Part shown: positions 12,038-24,071 of the stretch, in pieces
Position numbering within the stretch: the stretch's first letter is position 1
Layout: the number at the start of each line of letters is the position of its first letter
Assembly: GCA_015183035.1 (NCBI GenBank)
Contig: JACZZP010000014.1
Coordinates: forward strand, 1,612,001 to 1,676,000
DNA length: 64,000 nucleotides
From: Meloidogyne chitwoodi
Lineage: Eukaryota; Nematoda; Chromadorea; Rhabditida; Meloidogynidae
Direction: 5' to 3'
Made by a program: the position numbers and the translations under genes
Notes under the pieces: model-generated
What the model was told of the DNA's origin: nothing
What the model saw: the letters and a program-made list of their open reading frames with translations, nothing else
Databases searched by the model: none

Positions 12038-14051
12038 ATAAATATTTTTTGTTGTTAAAAATGAAATTAGGGGATTGATTTTATAAAAAAACTTAAAAAA
12101 ATAAAAAATAATGTTCAAGTTATTTAGTGTTATGCAACAAGAAATCAACTGACAAATGACAACATTGAGATAAATCAACGTAATTCATTAAAATATCTCT
12201 AACAAAGCGTTATTCTGAACAGATCAATATCAAAGTACTGAATAAAAATTGTCTGTTAATAAAAAAGAAAATAAAAAAATGATGGAACTTATTGATCTAT
12301 TTTTTAACTTATCTGAAAAAATTGAAAAAATTTGTTGATAAGAAATGAGAGATTTAGATAAAAATAACAGTTGTGCTTCAGGGACTTTTTTTGCAACACA
12401 TGGAATATTGAAGCATCTTTTATATAGTTAATTGTCTCATTTATCAAATTAATGTACTATTTTAAAAAAAGTATGTTCCTTTATCCTTCTTTTATTTTTT
12501 TAAATATCAAGGGCAGTTGTTTAAAATTATATTATTTTAAAAAAAGAATTTGTAAAGTGAAAATATAAATTTTGATAAAATTCTTGGGTTAAACGAGTAA
12601 ATGAAAGCAAAATTTAAAAATGTCATAATTAAATTGGTTTAAATAAGAAGAATACACAAAGTAAGCTCTGTGGTGTAGTGGATCAGAGTTAAATAGAAAG
12701 TTTGTTGAGGGTTAAGGTTCGAGTCTCTGCAAAAGACAGTCGACTTATTTTTGTTTTTTAAATAGTTTAAATTTATAAAACAAACAAATTTCAATCTTTT
12801 TTATTTTTTAAAATAATTTAGTAACTAAAAAAGAAGAAAATTCGCTCATTTCCTTTAAAATTCTTTAAAACAAAGGAAAAAACACCAAAGTCTGTTTATT
12901 CAGAAAAAGCGCGCCAATAAAATAAAGTAACATTTTTTAAAATAAATATAAATGGTGTGCTTTAAATAAAAATTGTTGTACTTTTTTAAATTTATTTTAA
13001 AACAAAATTTATTTTAAAATTAAATAAAATTTAAAAAATAAATTTTGTTCAAAAAAAAGTACCTCTCTCTATAATCAGACAAAGGTTTTGTGTGTTAAAA
13101 TAAAAATAAAGATATAATAAAAGATTGAAAAAAAATATATAATAATTATAAAAGGACTATTTTGCAGCTTATTTCTAATTTATTTAAACAAAAATTAATT
13201 TTAAAATTAAAAATAATTCTTTTCCAAAACAAATAAACCGCAAAATTTCCTTTTTCTCCCAAAAATGAACAAAATTTTAAATTTATTTTTTAAGGTCTGT
13301 TCATTTTTGTAGGAGCAATAAAATAAAATTAAAAAAAAAACACAAACAAACATCATAATATTTTAACCAATTTATAAAAAGAAAATTTATTTTAACATTT
13401 TTTTAGAAAAATCTCAAAATTTAATCAAACTAAAACACTGAGGGGAATAGAGAGAAAGGATATATAGTGAAAAGGTGAACGATAAAGAAAATAATGTGTA
13501 GGAGAATTTCTTATAGTCTTAAAAAAAAATTTCAAGTAAAAAAAAATTTTTTCCAAAAATATTTTCAAAAAAAATTTGTTCCACAACCCCTACACTGAAG
13601 AGGATAAAGAAATTAAATCCACACAAATAATTTTTTTTTAAATTTAATTTTGTCAAAATATATTATTTATCCTCTTCTTTTTTTGTTCATTTTTTCATGC
13701 CGTTTCTCTCTGTCTGTTCACTCTAAAACATCACAAACTCCTTCACTTTTGACTTTTACAGCCTCTTCAACTTTGCCTTTCTTTGCATTAGGAGCTTCTA
13801 AACAAATATATTTATATGTTTTTTCTGAGAAGAAAATAATAATAAAGGTTATTCCCAATTTTATTAAAAAAAAAAAATATATTTATTGTGGTATGAGTCA
13901 TCGTAACTGACTTTTCACTCACCACATTATATAATATAACTATTTCTTTTTCTTATTAAAGGCAAAATTACTGAGACTTTTGTACTTTTAAAAAAATAAA
14001 TTAAATTTTAAAAAGAGTGTAAGTGCTATTAAATATTATTTTTCTAAAATT
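12038..14051. other. Intergenic region between DEG/ENaC and ZFR
   Basis: AT-rich sequence between the DEG/ENaC start and the ZFR stop. It contains one tRNA-derived repeat (12664-12745) and AT-rich inverted repeats near 12990-13060. No open frame here shows coding character. The promoter of the DEG/ENaC gene must lie just above 12040. Confidence 0.6.
12664..12745 (+). repeat. tRNA-derived (SINE-like) sequence, copy 2
   Basis: A-box-like TGTGGTGTAGTGG and B-box-like AAGGTTCGAGTCTC, with the same 3' flank as the copy at 5438. The two copies bracket the DEG/ENaC gene in the same orientation. Confidence 0.5.
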
Positions 14052-17000
14052 TTATTTTATATATTGTGCACAGACAGATGATTCGGATGACTCACCCCCA
14101 TCTTCTTGTATCCCTTTGCCGCCAACTGGATCTGTTGCTGAAGCGTCAAGACCATCATCATCATCATTATCATCATCACAATGACCAACAATTTGGTCTT
14201 CATTGACGCCACAAGCAAGAGATCCAGCACGCGCTCTTTTCTGCCCTGTTTTTGCACCTCCTCCATTATTATTTAATTGATGATGATTCATTTCAGGTAT
14301 TAATGGGAGAGGATCAGGAATTCTATCAATGCCAAGAATTTTGTAGATTTGATTATAAGCAATTAAACGAAGTGCATGTTGGGCAGATGATGTAATGTCT
14401 TCTCTTTCTTGATCATTTATATGACCCAAAACATCTATTGCTTCTTTTTCACAAGGATCCAATAATTTAGAACGCTCTTTTAAAAAATATATTATTAAAT
14501 AAATAAATATTTAAAAAAAATTAAACAAACTGCTAAGAAACATGCCACTTGAGATCACTTCAAAAATACGTCTAACAGCATCCCCTGGACTCAAAGGCAT
14601 ACAAATAGAAGCAATCGTTTTTTCAACAAGTAGAATAATTGCCCAATTGTTGAGTGGAGACCAAGTACGTACTCGTTGACTAATATCCCTAACAGCTTTA
14701 ACTGTTGCATTTAACGAATGTAATGGCATACATTTCACCTAAAAATTTATTTTTAAAAAATTTATAAAATTTAAATAATAATACTTGGTAAAACTTTGTA
14801 CGTCGAAGTTCTGCTAATGCATTAAGACAAGCATGTTTAGGAAGAGGGTCAATTGGAGGTAATTCTTCTTCAATTTTTGCTTCAACTCCTTCTCCACCTT
14901 CTTTTTGTTGTTGAGGTGGTGGTGGTGTTTGTTGTGTTTGTTGATTTCCTTCACGCAAAAGTACAGAAGTCATCGTTACTTTACATTCAAATGGAATTGT
15001 GCTAAGTGTAACAACAAAAGATGCCTCATCAATTTTTTCTTGGACAGTCAATTTATCGTTATCATTGAGCTATTTAATTAAAAAAATAAATTATTAAATT
15101 TAAATAAAAAATAAATACTTCAGCATGTTTTTTAAATAATTCAATAACTTCATTAAGCAACGTTATCGATGGAATTTTAGAGCAAAGAACCACCAAATCA
15201 ATCTAAAATTTGGGTTTTAAGTTAAAAAATCAAAATATTTAAAGTTACTAATTTGTCAGTCTTAAGAAGCAAATGTTTAGCCAATAATCCAACTCGCATC
15301 TAAATTTATAAATTTTCAAAAAAAAATCAAAAATAAATTCATACCACGCCCTTCAAAATACGTTTTTGTTCAACTTGTTCAGTTGACAATTCGCCTGAAT
15401 TAACCATAGAATCCGAAACGGCCTTTAGTGTTTTCTAAATTAATAAACATGTTTTTTAAAAATACAAATTTAAATATACCTCCACATATAAAGCCAAACG
15501 ATCAACTTCACGAACTTCCTCAATGCTAAGTTGAATTTGTTGAAGCTTTTGATAAACATGTTTATCATCCATAACTTCTTGATTACGAGGCATTGGAAGA
15601 AGAGGACGCGGCTGTTGCATAAGTTGGAAACTAAAACAAAAAATTATTAATCTTTAAAGGAATTTTTGAATTTACTCTGCTGGTCCGTTATAGTAAGAAC
15701 CGTCCCTTTGATTTTGACGACGATGACCACCAAGACGGCGACTTCCCCAGCCACTTTTATTCTCAACTTTTAAGCTTGGATCAACTTTTTGCTAAAATTT
15801 AAATCATAAAAATTAAATAAAAGTGAATGCCTTGTATTGAAGACGATGGCGTCTTCCCTTAAGATGAACGTCTTTAGCGCCAATATCACTGAATTTGCAG
15901 TCACAGAGCTTACACATATATGCAACAAATTTTCCAATTGAATCCTTCTCCTCTTCAATAAATTCCTGACCAACTGGCTTAACATCTTCATCGCCCAACA
16001 ACGCCTTCTAAAAATAGTAAAAAAAATTAAATAAAATTTATTAAAAAAAAACCTCCAAATCTTGTGGCTTAATAACACCAGTGACAGCATTAACTGCATT
16101 AAGACCACCCAACTTTAATTCCTCCCCAGTAGTCAAAAGTGTAGTCCCTCCAACAAATTTTGTCCCAGTAACACCGACTACCTTACAAAGATAAAAAAAT
16201 AAAGTTCAAATTTAAATATTATATACTCATACCAAACAATTTTTTAACTACCTTTCTCAAAGGTCCAGAGCTTCCCAAAGTCGGAATTGGTTTTCCTTGA
16301 TCTTTAGTAGTAAAATTCGCTCCAATGTTGTCAAGGTCAATTTGCGGAATAGGTTTTCCCATACGGCGCAACAAAGCAATAGTACGTTGATGTTTTTGAC
16401 CTTTAACGTGAGCATCGAATGTGTCTTTGCTAAAAAAAATAAAGAACAGTCCAAAAATAAAATTAAAAATCAAACCTTGAACAAGTAATTTCACAAACTT
16501 CACAACGAAAACCAATACGTCTATGCATTGCTTCCTCTTTAACCGCTTGCTCTTTCTTCTTATGTGGTTTTCCTTCAACGTGATCTTTGTAAGCAGTTTG
16601 TCCAGCACAACTTATTTTACAAACTTCACAAAAGAAATGCTGAATATCTCGATTTTGATGACCAAGGCCATATCGTTTCTTAGTAAATCCACCACCACCA
16701 CCTAAAAGTTAATAAATAATATAAACTAAGATTTTTGGATAAACAAAATTTTTTCTCTGTTTACTCGTAAAACATAGAATATATTCTTAATGTCAATACC
16801 TCGACCTCCTTTCCAATTATTTGAATTACTACCACGCGACTGATTTTTGCTTTGAATGTAATTAGACGCAGCAGCATAAACAGCAGCTTCATAGCCAGCA
16901 TAATGCGCAGTCACAGCGTTCGCTCCAGTTGCAGCATTTGTCTTTAGACCAGTTGTTGGTTTTCCCCCACCAATCACACCATAAGCTCCAGAAGATAAAT

Positions 17001-17375
17001 TCGCTGTTTCAAATAAAAAATTAAAGTAAAAACAAAAATAAAAACCTGAATAATCAGTAGAAGATGGTTGAATTCCATAACTGCCGGCGGCAGTTGCTGT
17101 TTGTTGCTGTTGAGCAGCCTGACCATAATGAGCATAAGCGGAAGCAGTTAAAGAATATTGTGAAGTGCTAAAGAAATTAAAATCAAAAATAATGACAAAA
17201 ACAAAATCCATTACTCATATGTGTATGCATTCGGCGCTGCTCCCATTTGTGACATTCCTGTTCCACCTGTATTTGTTCCAGTTTGTTGTTGATAACCAAC
17301 TAAATTAGCTGCTTGTTGACCATTTGAAGAAGCATATGCTGGATAATTATAAGCGGTTTGTTGATAGCCAAACAT
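14052..17375 (-). CDS. ZFR: ZFR: zinc-finger RNA-binding protein with DZF domain
   Basis: ZFR proteins bind double-stranded RNA and act in splicing and RNA transport; the DZF domain dimerises with ILF2-type partners. The ATG at 17375 ([15 protein letters not shown]) opens a low-complexity Gln/Tyr/Ala/Gly-rich region. Three U1-like C2H2 fingers follow: [20 protein letters not shown] (about 16620), [10 protein letters not shown]...[10 protein letters not shown] (about 16430-16520) and [20 protein letters not shown] (about 15880-15920). The DZF region runs from about 15600 to 14060 with [40 protein letters not shown] and [15 protein letters not shown]. An acidic tail ([11 protein letters not shown]) precedes the stop. 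About ten short introns split the gene. Spacing of the fingers and the DZF order match ZFR rather than ILF3. Confidence 0.9.
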
Positions 17376-17493
17376 TTGTAAACGATATTAATTATTTAAA
17401 ACAAATTTCAAAAAAAATATACTAAAATTAATATTTAAAAAATATATGCACAAGACAAAGTAAAAAAAAACTTGACACTGATTGATCCGGTGG

Positions 17494-17962
17494 CCGAACC
17501 TTTCGTCAATACCTTTAGTCAATGAACCTTTCGTCACTTAAGTCATATTTTTAAAAAACAGACAATCCCAAAGAATATAGATCCCATTGAAAAAAGTTAA
17601 ATAATTCTGAAAAAATGTTTTTAGAGGTAATTTGGGGCGGAGATTACGAATCTGAACTCAGATTTTGTCTAACATTTGACTTTATCCATGATTTTTAATC
17701 AAGTACTTTATTTTTTGAAAAAACATTTCAGCGAAAAAAAGACATACTATTCGATTCGTCTCGTCGAGCTGAATCGAATGGTACCACTCACGTTTTACAA
17801 AATTAAATATGTACCGAGTTACATAAATTAAGGGATTGCCTGTTTGTTTTTTAAAAATATTACTTAAGTGACGAAGGGTTCATTGCCGAAAGGTGTTGAC
17901 GAAAGGTATTGACGAAAAGTTAATTGACGAAAGGTTCAATGACGAAAGGTCTGGGAACCATT
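17494..17962. mobile_element. Foldback element with CCTTTCGTCA arms
   Basis: A left arm (17494-17571: AACCTTTCGTCAATACC, ACTTAAGTCATATTTTTAAA) is matched in reverse at 17828-17962. The right arm has an expanded 13-base GACGAAAGGTATT-like tandem. The ~250-base interior has no coding potential. Confidence 0.65.
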
Positions 17963-17982
17963 GATCCACTTAGAAAGGATAC

Positions 17983-18060
17983 AGCACGAAAAGGCGCGAC
18001 CGAAAAGGCGCGACCGAAAAGGCGCGACCGAAAAGGCGCGAGGCCGAAAAGGCGCCGGCC
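17983..18060. repeat. Tandem GACCGAAAAGGCGC repeat
   Basis: Four to five copies of a 14-base unit GACCGAAAAGGCGC run into the GGCGCCGGCC sequence of the direct repeat at 18047. Confidence 0.8.
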
Positions 18061-18110
18061 GAAACGGCGCAATTTAATATAAGCTTTTTTAATTTTTTTC
18101 TCATTCCATT
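18047..18110 (+). repeat. Direct repeat bounding the pseudogene block, left copy
   Basis: About 64 bases (AAAGGCGCCGGCCGAAACGG onward to CTCATTCCATT) are nearly identical to 22910-22974, same orientation. Confidence 0.8.
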
Positions 18111-18189
18111 TAGAGGTCGTAACGGGTCCGGGACCCGGCCCCGTTACCCGGTTTCCGGGCCACCCGGTTTTTTCGGAGTCACAGGGATT

Positions 18190-18450
18190 AGGGGGTTTAA
18201 AACCTCGAATAGTCCTTAGAAGACTAGATAAGGTTTTAGTTAGTTTAAGGATTATTAGTTAGGTGAGGGAGTTTAAAACCCCGAATAGTCCTTAGAAGAC
18301 TAGATAAGGTTTTAGTTAGTTTAAGGATTATTAGTTAGGTGAGGGAGTTTAAAACCCCGAATAGTCCTTAGAAGACTAGATAAGGTTTTAGTTAGCTTAA
18401 GGATTATTAGGTAGATTAGGAGGTTTAAAACCCCGAATAGCCCTTAGTTT
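18190..18450 (+). repeat. 76-base tandem repeat
   Basis: Starts of the unit GTTTAAAACCCCGAATAGTC occur at 18194, 18271, 18347 and 18423, giving 3.3 copies of 76-77 bases. A GC-rich segment (GGGTCCGGGACCCGGCCCCG) precedes them. Confidence 0.85.
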
Positions 18451-18559
18451 CTACAAAACAATAAAGTATGTTTTTAGGTTTAGGCTCAATTAAAATGGTT
18501 TCCATATTGCCAGAAATATTAGGTAAAATATAGATTAAATTTAAAAATTTTTTTGTTGG

Positions 18560-19960
18560 CGACTTACTCTTTTAATTTTTTTAAATTTTTAATAAAATAA
18601 TTTAAGATATCATGATTTGGTCCCAAAACTAATGCCTTTATTTATTGAGCTTTGTGACAGTGATTACTTTGAGGAAGGTATTTATTTACGTAAGATTGGA
18701 ATTATTTAAAATTAATTTTAGCCTTTTCTATTAATGAAAATGGAGAACCAAATTCGTCAAATATAACACTTGATGAAGCATTTAATTTACTTCAAGTTGA
18801 TGACTTTAAAGTTATTTGCAAAAAATTTCATCTAGATACAAGATTGGACGACAAGATATTATTAGAGAGTTAAAGAAACATGCAATACGTAAAGATGTTT
18901 TTGGCCGTTGTAATTTAAAACATTTATTTAATTAGTTTGTTTTTTAATAATACCTCTTTAAAAGTAAAATCAAAATTATTAAACCATTAATCCATCAAAC
19001 TATTCAGAACTTTCCGGAAAGAATAATGAATTTTCAAAAAACGCTTATTTAATATTTATCGGTTATTCTGATCTTATTTATTTCCGGAAAGTTCTGTTAA
19101 TAATAATTCTGGTTTTATTTACGGAAAGTTCTTTAATAATAATTCTGGTTTTATTTACGGAAAGTTATGATATTTTTCAAATGTTTTAAGTTTTATAATA
19201 ATTCTGATTTTTAACACTAAAGCCTTATTTTTTATTATCTTAAAAATTCAATATCAAGCAACTAACAGGCAAATGTTACAGAATTAGACAAGATGTTCTT
19301 TATTTTTTAATTGTTTTTTCTCCGTCTATGCGCCAAATTTAATGGATGTTGCTGCAATTTCAGTTCATCCCCATCAATGTTATGTTGATTTATGTGACCA
19401 ATTAATGTTAGTTCTTCATTTTATTTATCTATTATTTTTTTAGTTTTTCGATGCTTCAACGTCAGGCCGAAACTTTGAATTTTGTAAACAAAAAATATGT
19501 GAAACATTAATTGATATTTTTTCAGATTTTGATTCTTTGTCCAGGTTTTTTAAGATCATTTTTTTATTTTAAAATTTTTAGATATGTTAAAGTATTGTTT
19601 GCTTTATTGACAAATCTTTATTTGATGAAGCAAAATATTTTGCCATTAAATTAAAGGAATTATTTTCTGAAGAAATTTTAAATGGCGATAATGCAAGGTT
19701 TTTAATTTTTTATGTTTAAAATTTTATTTTTTTAAAGGATTTTTGAATTTATAAATTTACCTATATCTTCGCAAATTTACTCCTCCTTGGGTTTATTGTC
19801 GTTGTATATTTCGAGGAGTTGAAGTACCCAAAAGTTATGTGACTATGAATTAGCAGTAAAAACCCTACTTTAAAATTATCTTGTCCCGACATTTTGTGCC
19901 ACAAAATTGCATGACATTTCGTCCCAACGTCAAAAAATCAAAAAATTATTAATTCTTTTA
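18560..19960 (+). pseudogene. FAN1: FAN1-like nuclease relic
   Basis: Pieces of Fanconi-associated nuclease 1 (structure-specific nuclease in crosslink repair) are readable in broken frames. FIELCDSDYFEEAFS and LLQVDDFKVICKKFHLDT at 18640-18840, then KKHAIRKDVFG, resemble the FAN1 SAP-like segment. Later fragments (DEAKYFAIKLKELF, PPWVYCRCIFRGVEV near 19790-19830, ELAVKTLL) resemble the TPR part. Stops and frameshifts interrupt it, the C-terminal VRR-NUC domain is absent, and the 3' half is copied in an inverted repeat. I infer a pseudogene. A fast-evolving gene with misread introns is less likely. Confidence 0.5.
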
Positions 19961-20306
19961 ATGGATAATTAGCCTGAAAATAGAATTTTATATGAGGATG
20001 CTGGTTTTAATGAGGATGCTTTATTCCCAATAGAAAATGATGGAGAAGAGGATAATAATAATAACAACAGTACACAGGTGACCCCTCCCATGCAAAATGT
20101 AGTGCATTCTTCGAATCGAAGTATGCTTATTTTTCAGTTTTTATCCTTTGTTTTAGATGAAACTGGCGTAGAAGAATATGAAGAAGAAGATGATGGAATT
20201 TTGCCAAACGATCGCGCACGTCTTGAAATTTTGAAGAAAATATTCCTCCTTCACCACAACAGCAAGAGGAGGATGTCAATCGGATTTTGTTTACAAATTT
20301 GTATAA
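19532..20306 (+). repeat. Left arm of a ~0.8 kb inverted repeat
   Basis: This arm matches 20377-21171 in reverse complement, almost base for base, across a 70-base spacer. It carries FAN1-like remnants and a stretch encoding an acidic segment (GVEEYEEEDDGILPND). The left arm lacks about 20 bases present in the right arm near 19590. Confidence 0.9.
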
Positions 20307-20376
20307 TATTTTATTTATAATAAGCTTTGAATATCGATTTTATATTTTGGGTACTTGTATGATTATCACACCCCCC

Positions 20377-21171
20377 TTATACAAATTTGTAAACAAAATC
20401 CGATTGACATCCTCCTCTTGCTGTTGTGGTGAAGGAGGAATATTTTCTTCAAAATTTCAAGACGTGCGCGATCGTTTGGCAAAATTCCATCATCTTCTTC
20501 TTCATATTCTTCTACGCCAGTTTCATCTAAAACAAAGGATAAAAACTGAAAAATAAGCATACTTCGATTCGAAGAATGCACTACATTTTGCATGGGAGGG
20601 GTCACCTGTGTACTGTTGTTATTATTATTATCCTCTTCTCCATCATTTTCTATTGGGAATAAAGCATCCTCATTAAAACCAGCATCCTCATATAAAATTC
20701 TATTTTCAGGCTAATTATCCATTAAAAGAATTAATAATTTTTTGATTTTTTGACGTTGGGACGAAATGTCATGCAATTTTGTGGCACAAAATGTCGGGAC
20801 AAGATAATTTTAAAGTAGGGTTTTTACTGCTAATTCATAGTCACATAACTTTTGGGTACTTCAACTCCTCGAAATATACAACGACAATAAACCCAAGGAG
20901 GAGTAAATTTGCGAAGATATAGGTAAATTTATAAATTCAAAAATCCTTTAAAAAAATAAAATTTTAAACATAAAAAATTAAAAACCTTGCATTATCGCCA
21001 TTTAAAATTTCTTCAGAAAATAATTCCTTTAATTTAATGGCAAAATATTTTGCTTAATCAAATAAAGATTTGTCAATAAGGCAAAAAAGTTGTTGTTCAT
21101 CATATTTTGCTTTAACATATCTAAAAATTTTAAAATAAAAAAATGATCTTAAAAAAACTTGGACAAAGAAT
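20377..21171 (-). repeat. Right arm of the ~0.8 kb inverted repeat
   Basis: Reverse-complement partner of 19532-20306. In the FAN1-like reading direction it keeps VKAKYDEQQLFCLIDKSLFD, where the other arm has a deletion. It has a stop where the left arm reads GAA (TAA against GAA in DEAKYF). Confidence 0.9.
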
Positions 21172-21295
21172 TAAAAAAAGTTTATTTTGATGAATTTATT
21201 TGAATATAATAAAAAAATTATTTTTTTATAATTTGTCTTTCAATTTTTTAAATTTTAAATGTTATATTTTTTAAATTCCTTTTTTATTTGGTACT

Positions 21296-21716
21296 TACGT
21301 ATTATCACTACGGACTTTTTGCGGACAAGTTGCGGACAAATATCAATTTTTCTTCCTCCATGTATCGTTGTCACTCAAAATCAATTAATTAAATCTGATT
21401 CATAATAATTCCCAAACAGGACATTGTTTGTGATAGCTTCATTTCATGTCCATCACAAAAAACTCTAGTTTTATGTAGAAGAAACGATCTTGTAAGAATT
21501 CGATGGCATCTTTTTAAGTTGTTGGCAAATCCCAATTTTCATTATAAATAAAATAGACTAATAAAATGGAATAGAAATTATCAAATGTATTTTTCCTTAA
21601 CTTTCACATATATTATGAATCAAAGTTAATTGATTGATTCTGATTGACAACAATACATGGAGGAAGAAAAATTGATATTTGTCCGCAAAAAGTCCGTAGG
21701 GATAATACGTAAGTAA
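21296..21716. mobile_element. TIR element with TCCGCAA-type ends
   Basis: Inverted repeats of about 90 bases start TTACGTATTATC with CTACGGACTTTTTGCGGACA. The 240-base interior is non-coding. The end motif TTTTTGCGGACAA relates it to elements at 54306, 62541 and 63741. Confidence 0.75.
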
Positions 21717-21958
21717 CTTTTATTTTGCTTTTTGTTGAAAATGGCACAAATAATTTAAAAAATGGGTCATTTAAAAGTATATTTGATAAGTTAGAGAAAA
21801 GGTATAAAAGAGTGGATATATGAGATTTTACAAAGTTTTGAATAGTTTCAAAGTTTTAGATTAGCGCCTTCTTTTGTTTAATATATACGTTTATATAATT
21901 TTCAGCTTACAATTTTTATCACAAATTATTAAAAAAGCTTATTATCTTCAATTCAATA

Positions 21959-22711
21959 ATGCTTATACCACAATCGGACCGAAAGAAGATATTCGAACAT
22001 TTATTTGAGGATGGTGTGTATATCGCAATGAAAGACTTCAACTTGAAATCGCATGCGGAAATTAAAGGTGTTCGCAATCTGTATGTGATCAAGGCTCTTA
22101 AGGTTTGGTTTTTCAAAGTTTTTCGACGGGTCTCAAACTGATTTGATTAGACCTACGAAAAGTAGAGATCTTTTGGAGTTAAAATCAAATAAAATCTATA
22201 AAAAAATGTTTAAAACTTTTAAAATTTAGAGTTTGACTTCTAAAGGACTGTTAGGAGCAGGTTTTATTTTCTTTTTTTTCTTAAAACTAATCTTTCATTT
22301 TAAGTATGCTTGGCGTCATTACTACTTTTATTTGAAGGAGGAAGGCGTTCTATACTTGCGTGAATATCTTGGAGTGCCTGAGGATGTTTTGCCAAATACA
22401 CACAAACAACGCATTGAACCGTCACGAAAGTCTTATCCTGATAAAATGGGAGGTGGCGGAGCAGGAAGAGGTTTTCTTTTAAATTAACTGAAGATGGACA
22501 TAGAAGATTAATTTTAAGGTTTTCGTTCTGGAGATGATCGTGGCTCATATCGTACTACTATACTGATAAACAAGCGGATGCCGGACCAGGGTCATGCCAG
22601 TGCGTCAAGGATTTGGCCGTGGAATAACTTCAGTACAAACACCACCGACACAAGAAAAGCAAGGAGAAGATGGAGGAAACTTTGGAAGTGGTGGTGATTG
22701 CGGTTGGTAGA
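21959..22711 (+). pseudogene. RPS10: Ribosomal protein eS10 (RPS10) pseudogene
   Basis: The first exon reads like intact eS10: FEHLFEDGVYIAMKDFNL then GVRNLYVIKALK. It is followed after an intron by SLTSKG, AWRHYYFYLKEEGVLYLRE and, after another intron, GFRSGDDRGSYRTT. eS10 is a small-subunit protein at the mRNA entry side. Three lesions are visible. The GYVKEQ segment before YAWRHYY is two bases short, shifting frame at the splice. A frame change follows SYRTT before DKQADAGPG. Another follows GPGS before VRQGFGRG. Introns are retained, so this is a decayed gene duplicate, not a retrocopy. Assembly errors could mimic one lesion but are unlikely to explain three. Confidence 0.75.
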
Positions 22712-22909
22712 TTGCATAAGAATGGAAATTGAATTTAAAAAATTTGTTTTTAGTTAAAAAAAGGTTTTATTTTTCAAAATTTATTGAAATAAATTTCGAA
22801 AAAATATTTCGATTTTATACATATCTTGATTTTTCAAATTCGTTTTTTAAAAAAAGTCTTGTTTGTGTTTTCTGTTTAAGTGTAAAATATACAAAAACTG
22901 GGTACAGCT

Positions 22910-22974
22910 AAAAGGCGCCGGCCGAAACGGCGCAATTTAATATAAGCTTTTTTAATTTTTTTTCTCATTCCATT
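22910..22974 (+). repeat. Direct repeat bounding the pseudogene block, right copy
   Basis: Same-strand match to 18047-18110. It also forms the left terminal inverted repeat of the composite element to 24173. Confidence 0.8.
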
Positions 22975-23350
22975 ATAGAAACTACTAAATGTAAATATTC
23001 AAATTTTTTTATCTTTGTAATTCATTTTATATTTTTACAACATGTATATAAATCTTTGTTTAGTTTTAAAAAGTGACTGACTACTAGTGTACGGACAGGA
23101 CCGGATCCTGACCAAGATTTTACAGGATCTTGTGCTAAAATCCTGTTATTTTTATGGTTTACAGGATTAGTCCTATTGAGTCCTGTCCTGTAAAAACTTT
23201 CAAAACCTAATCCTGTAACATGATCTTGCAATGTGATTTTTCCGATCTTTACTAACTACCACACTTTGAGTTTCAAAAATTTTTGAACTACAACAAGTTT
23301 TACTTTCAACAAAGTGACTGACAACCACCCTATTGAATAAAAGTTTTGGC

Positions 23351-24071
23351 TTTCCTGTAGTATAACAGGTATTTTGTCTGTGGTTCAATCCGGTCAAGTA
23401 AGGTGTCATTCGATAGCTCTCGAAAAACTGAGTCGATCTAGGGGTGGAGGAAGTCGGTCCGATAATTAGGGACCGAGTTACAGACTCTTGAAAATTGAAA
23501 AACCATAGGGGGGACCAAGCTCTTAGAAGTGATTACCGCGGCTGTTCTTAAATTATTTTCACTGAATTATTTTGTTGTAATTTGCGCCGTAGAATAACGC
23601 ATGTACCTTTGTGTAATTAAATCGGCTGTTCTTAAATTTTTGATAAATTAATTACTTTGTTATAATTTGCGCCGTAGAATAACGCATGTACCAAAAGCCA
23701 ACGAGAGATGGGCTCCCACACGAAGAAGTCATAAAACACTCCCAATAGGTCCAAGTTTGGCGTGTTTCCAGCAAACTTCGATCCTTCCTAACTTTGTTCA
23801 TAATCGTTCAATCTCGACAATTTTAGTCTCATTCGATAGGTCTCGAAGAGCTCTGTCGAATGAGCTATAATACTCATATTCTAATTTTTCACCCAAAAAA
23901 AGCTTACTCCCCCCTATGGTTTTTCAATTTTCAAGAGTCTGTAACTCGGTCCCTAATTGTCGGACCGACTTCCTCCACCCCTAGATCGACTCAGTTTTTC
24001 GAGAGCTATCGAATGACACCTTACTTGAACGGATTGAACCACAGACAAAATACCTGTTATACTACAGGAAA
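23351..24071. mobile_element. Foldback element, ATAACAGGTATTTT family, copy 1
   Basis: Inverted arms of about 175 bases (23351-23525 and 23895-24071) begin CCTGTAGTATAACAGGTATT and include TCATTCGATAGCTCTCGA. The middle holds two direct copies of GCCGTAGAATAACGCATGTA. A second, diverged copy lies at 50248-50823. Confidence 0.8.

Noticed and set aside
13650..13910. 86-codon frame upstream of ZFR
   Set aside because: Low-complexity, no splice context, starts in an A/T run; no family resemblance.
20078..20605. Mirrored 80-codon frames on both strands treated as two genes
   Set aside because: They are the same sequence seen in the two arms of an inverted repeat, with intron-like sequence read through and no complete gene.
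22233..22487. Continuous frame through the eS10 intron as a new protein
   Set aside because: The middle is a typical GTTTTATT...TTTTAAG intron; the flanks are eS10 with a two-base deletion.
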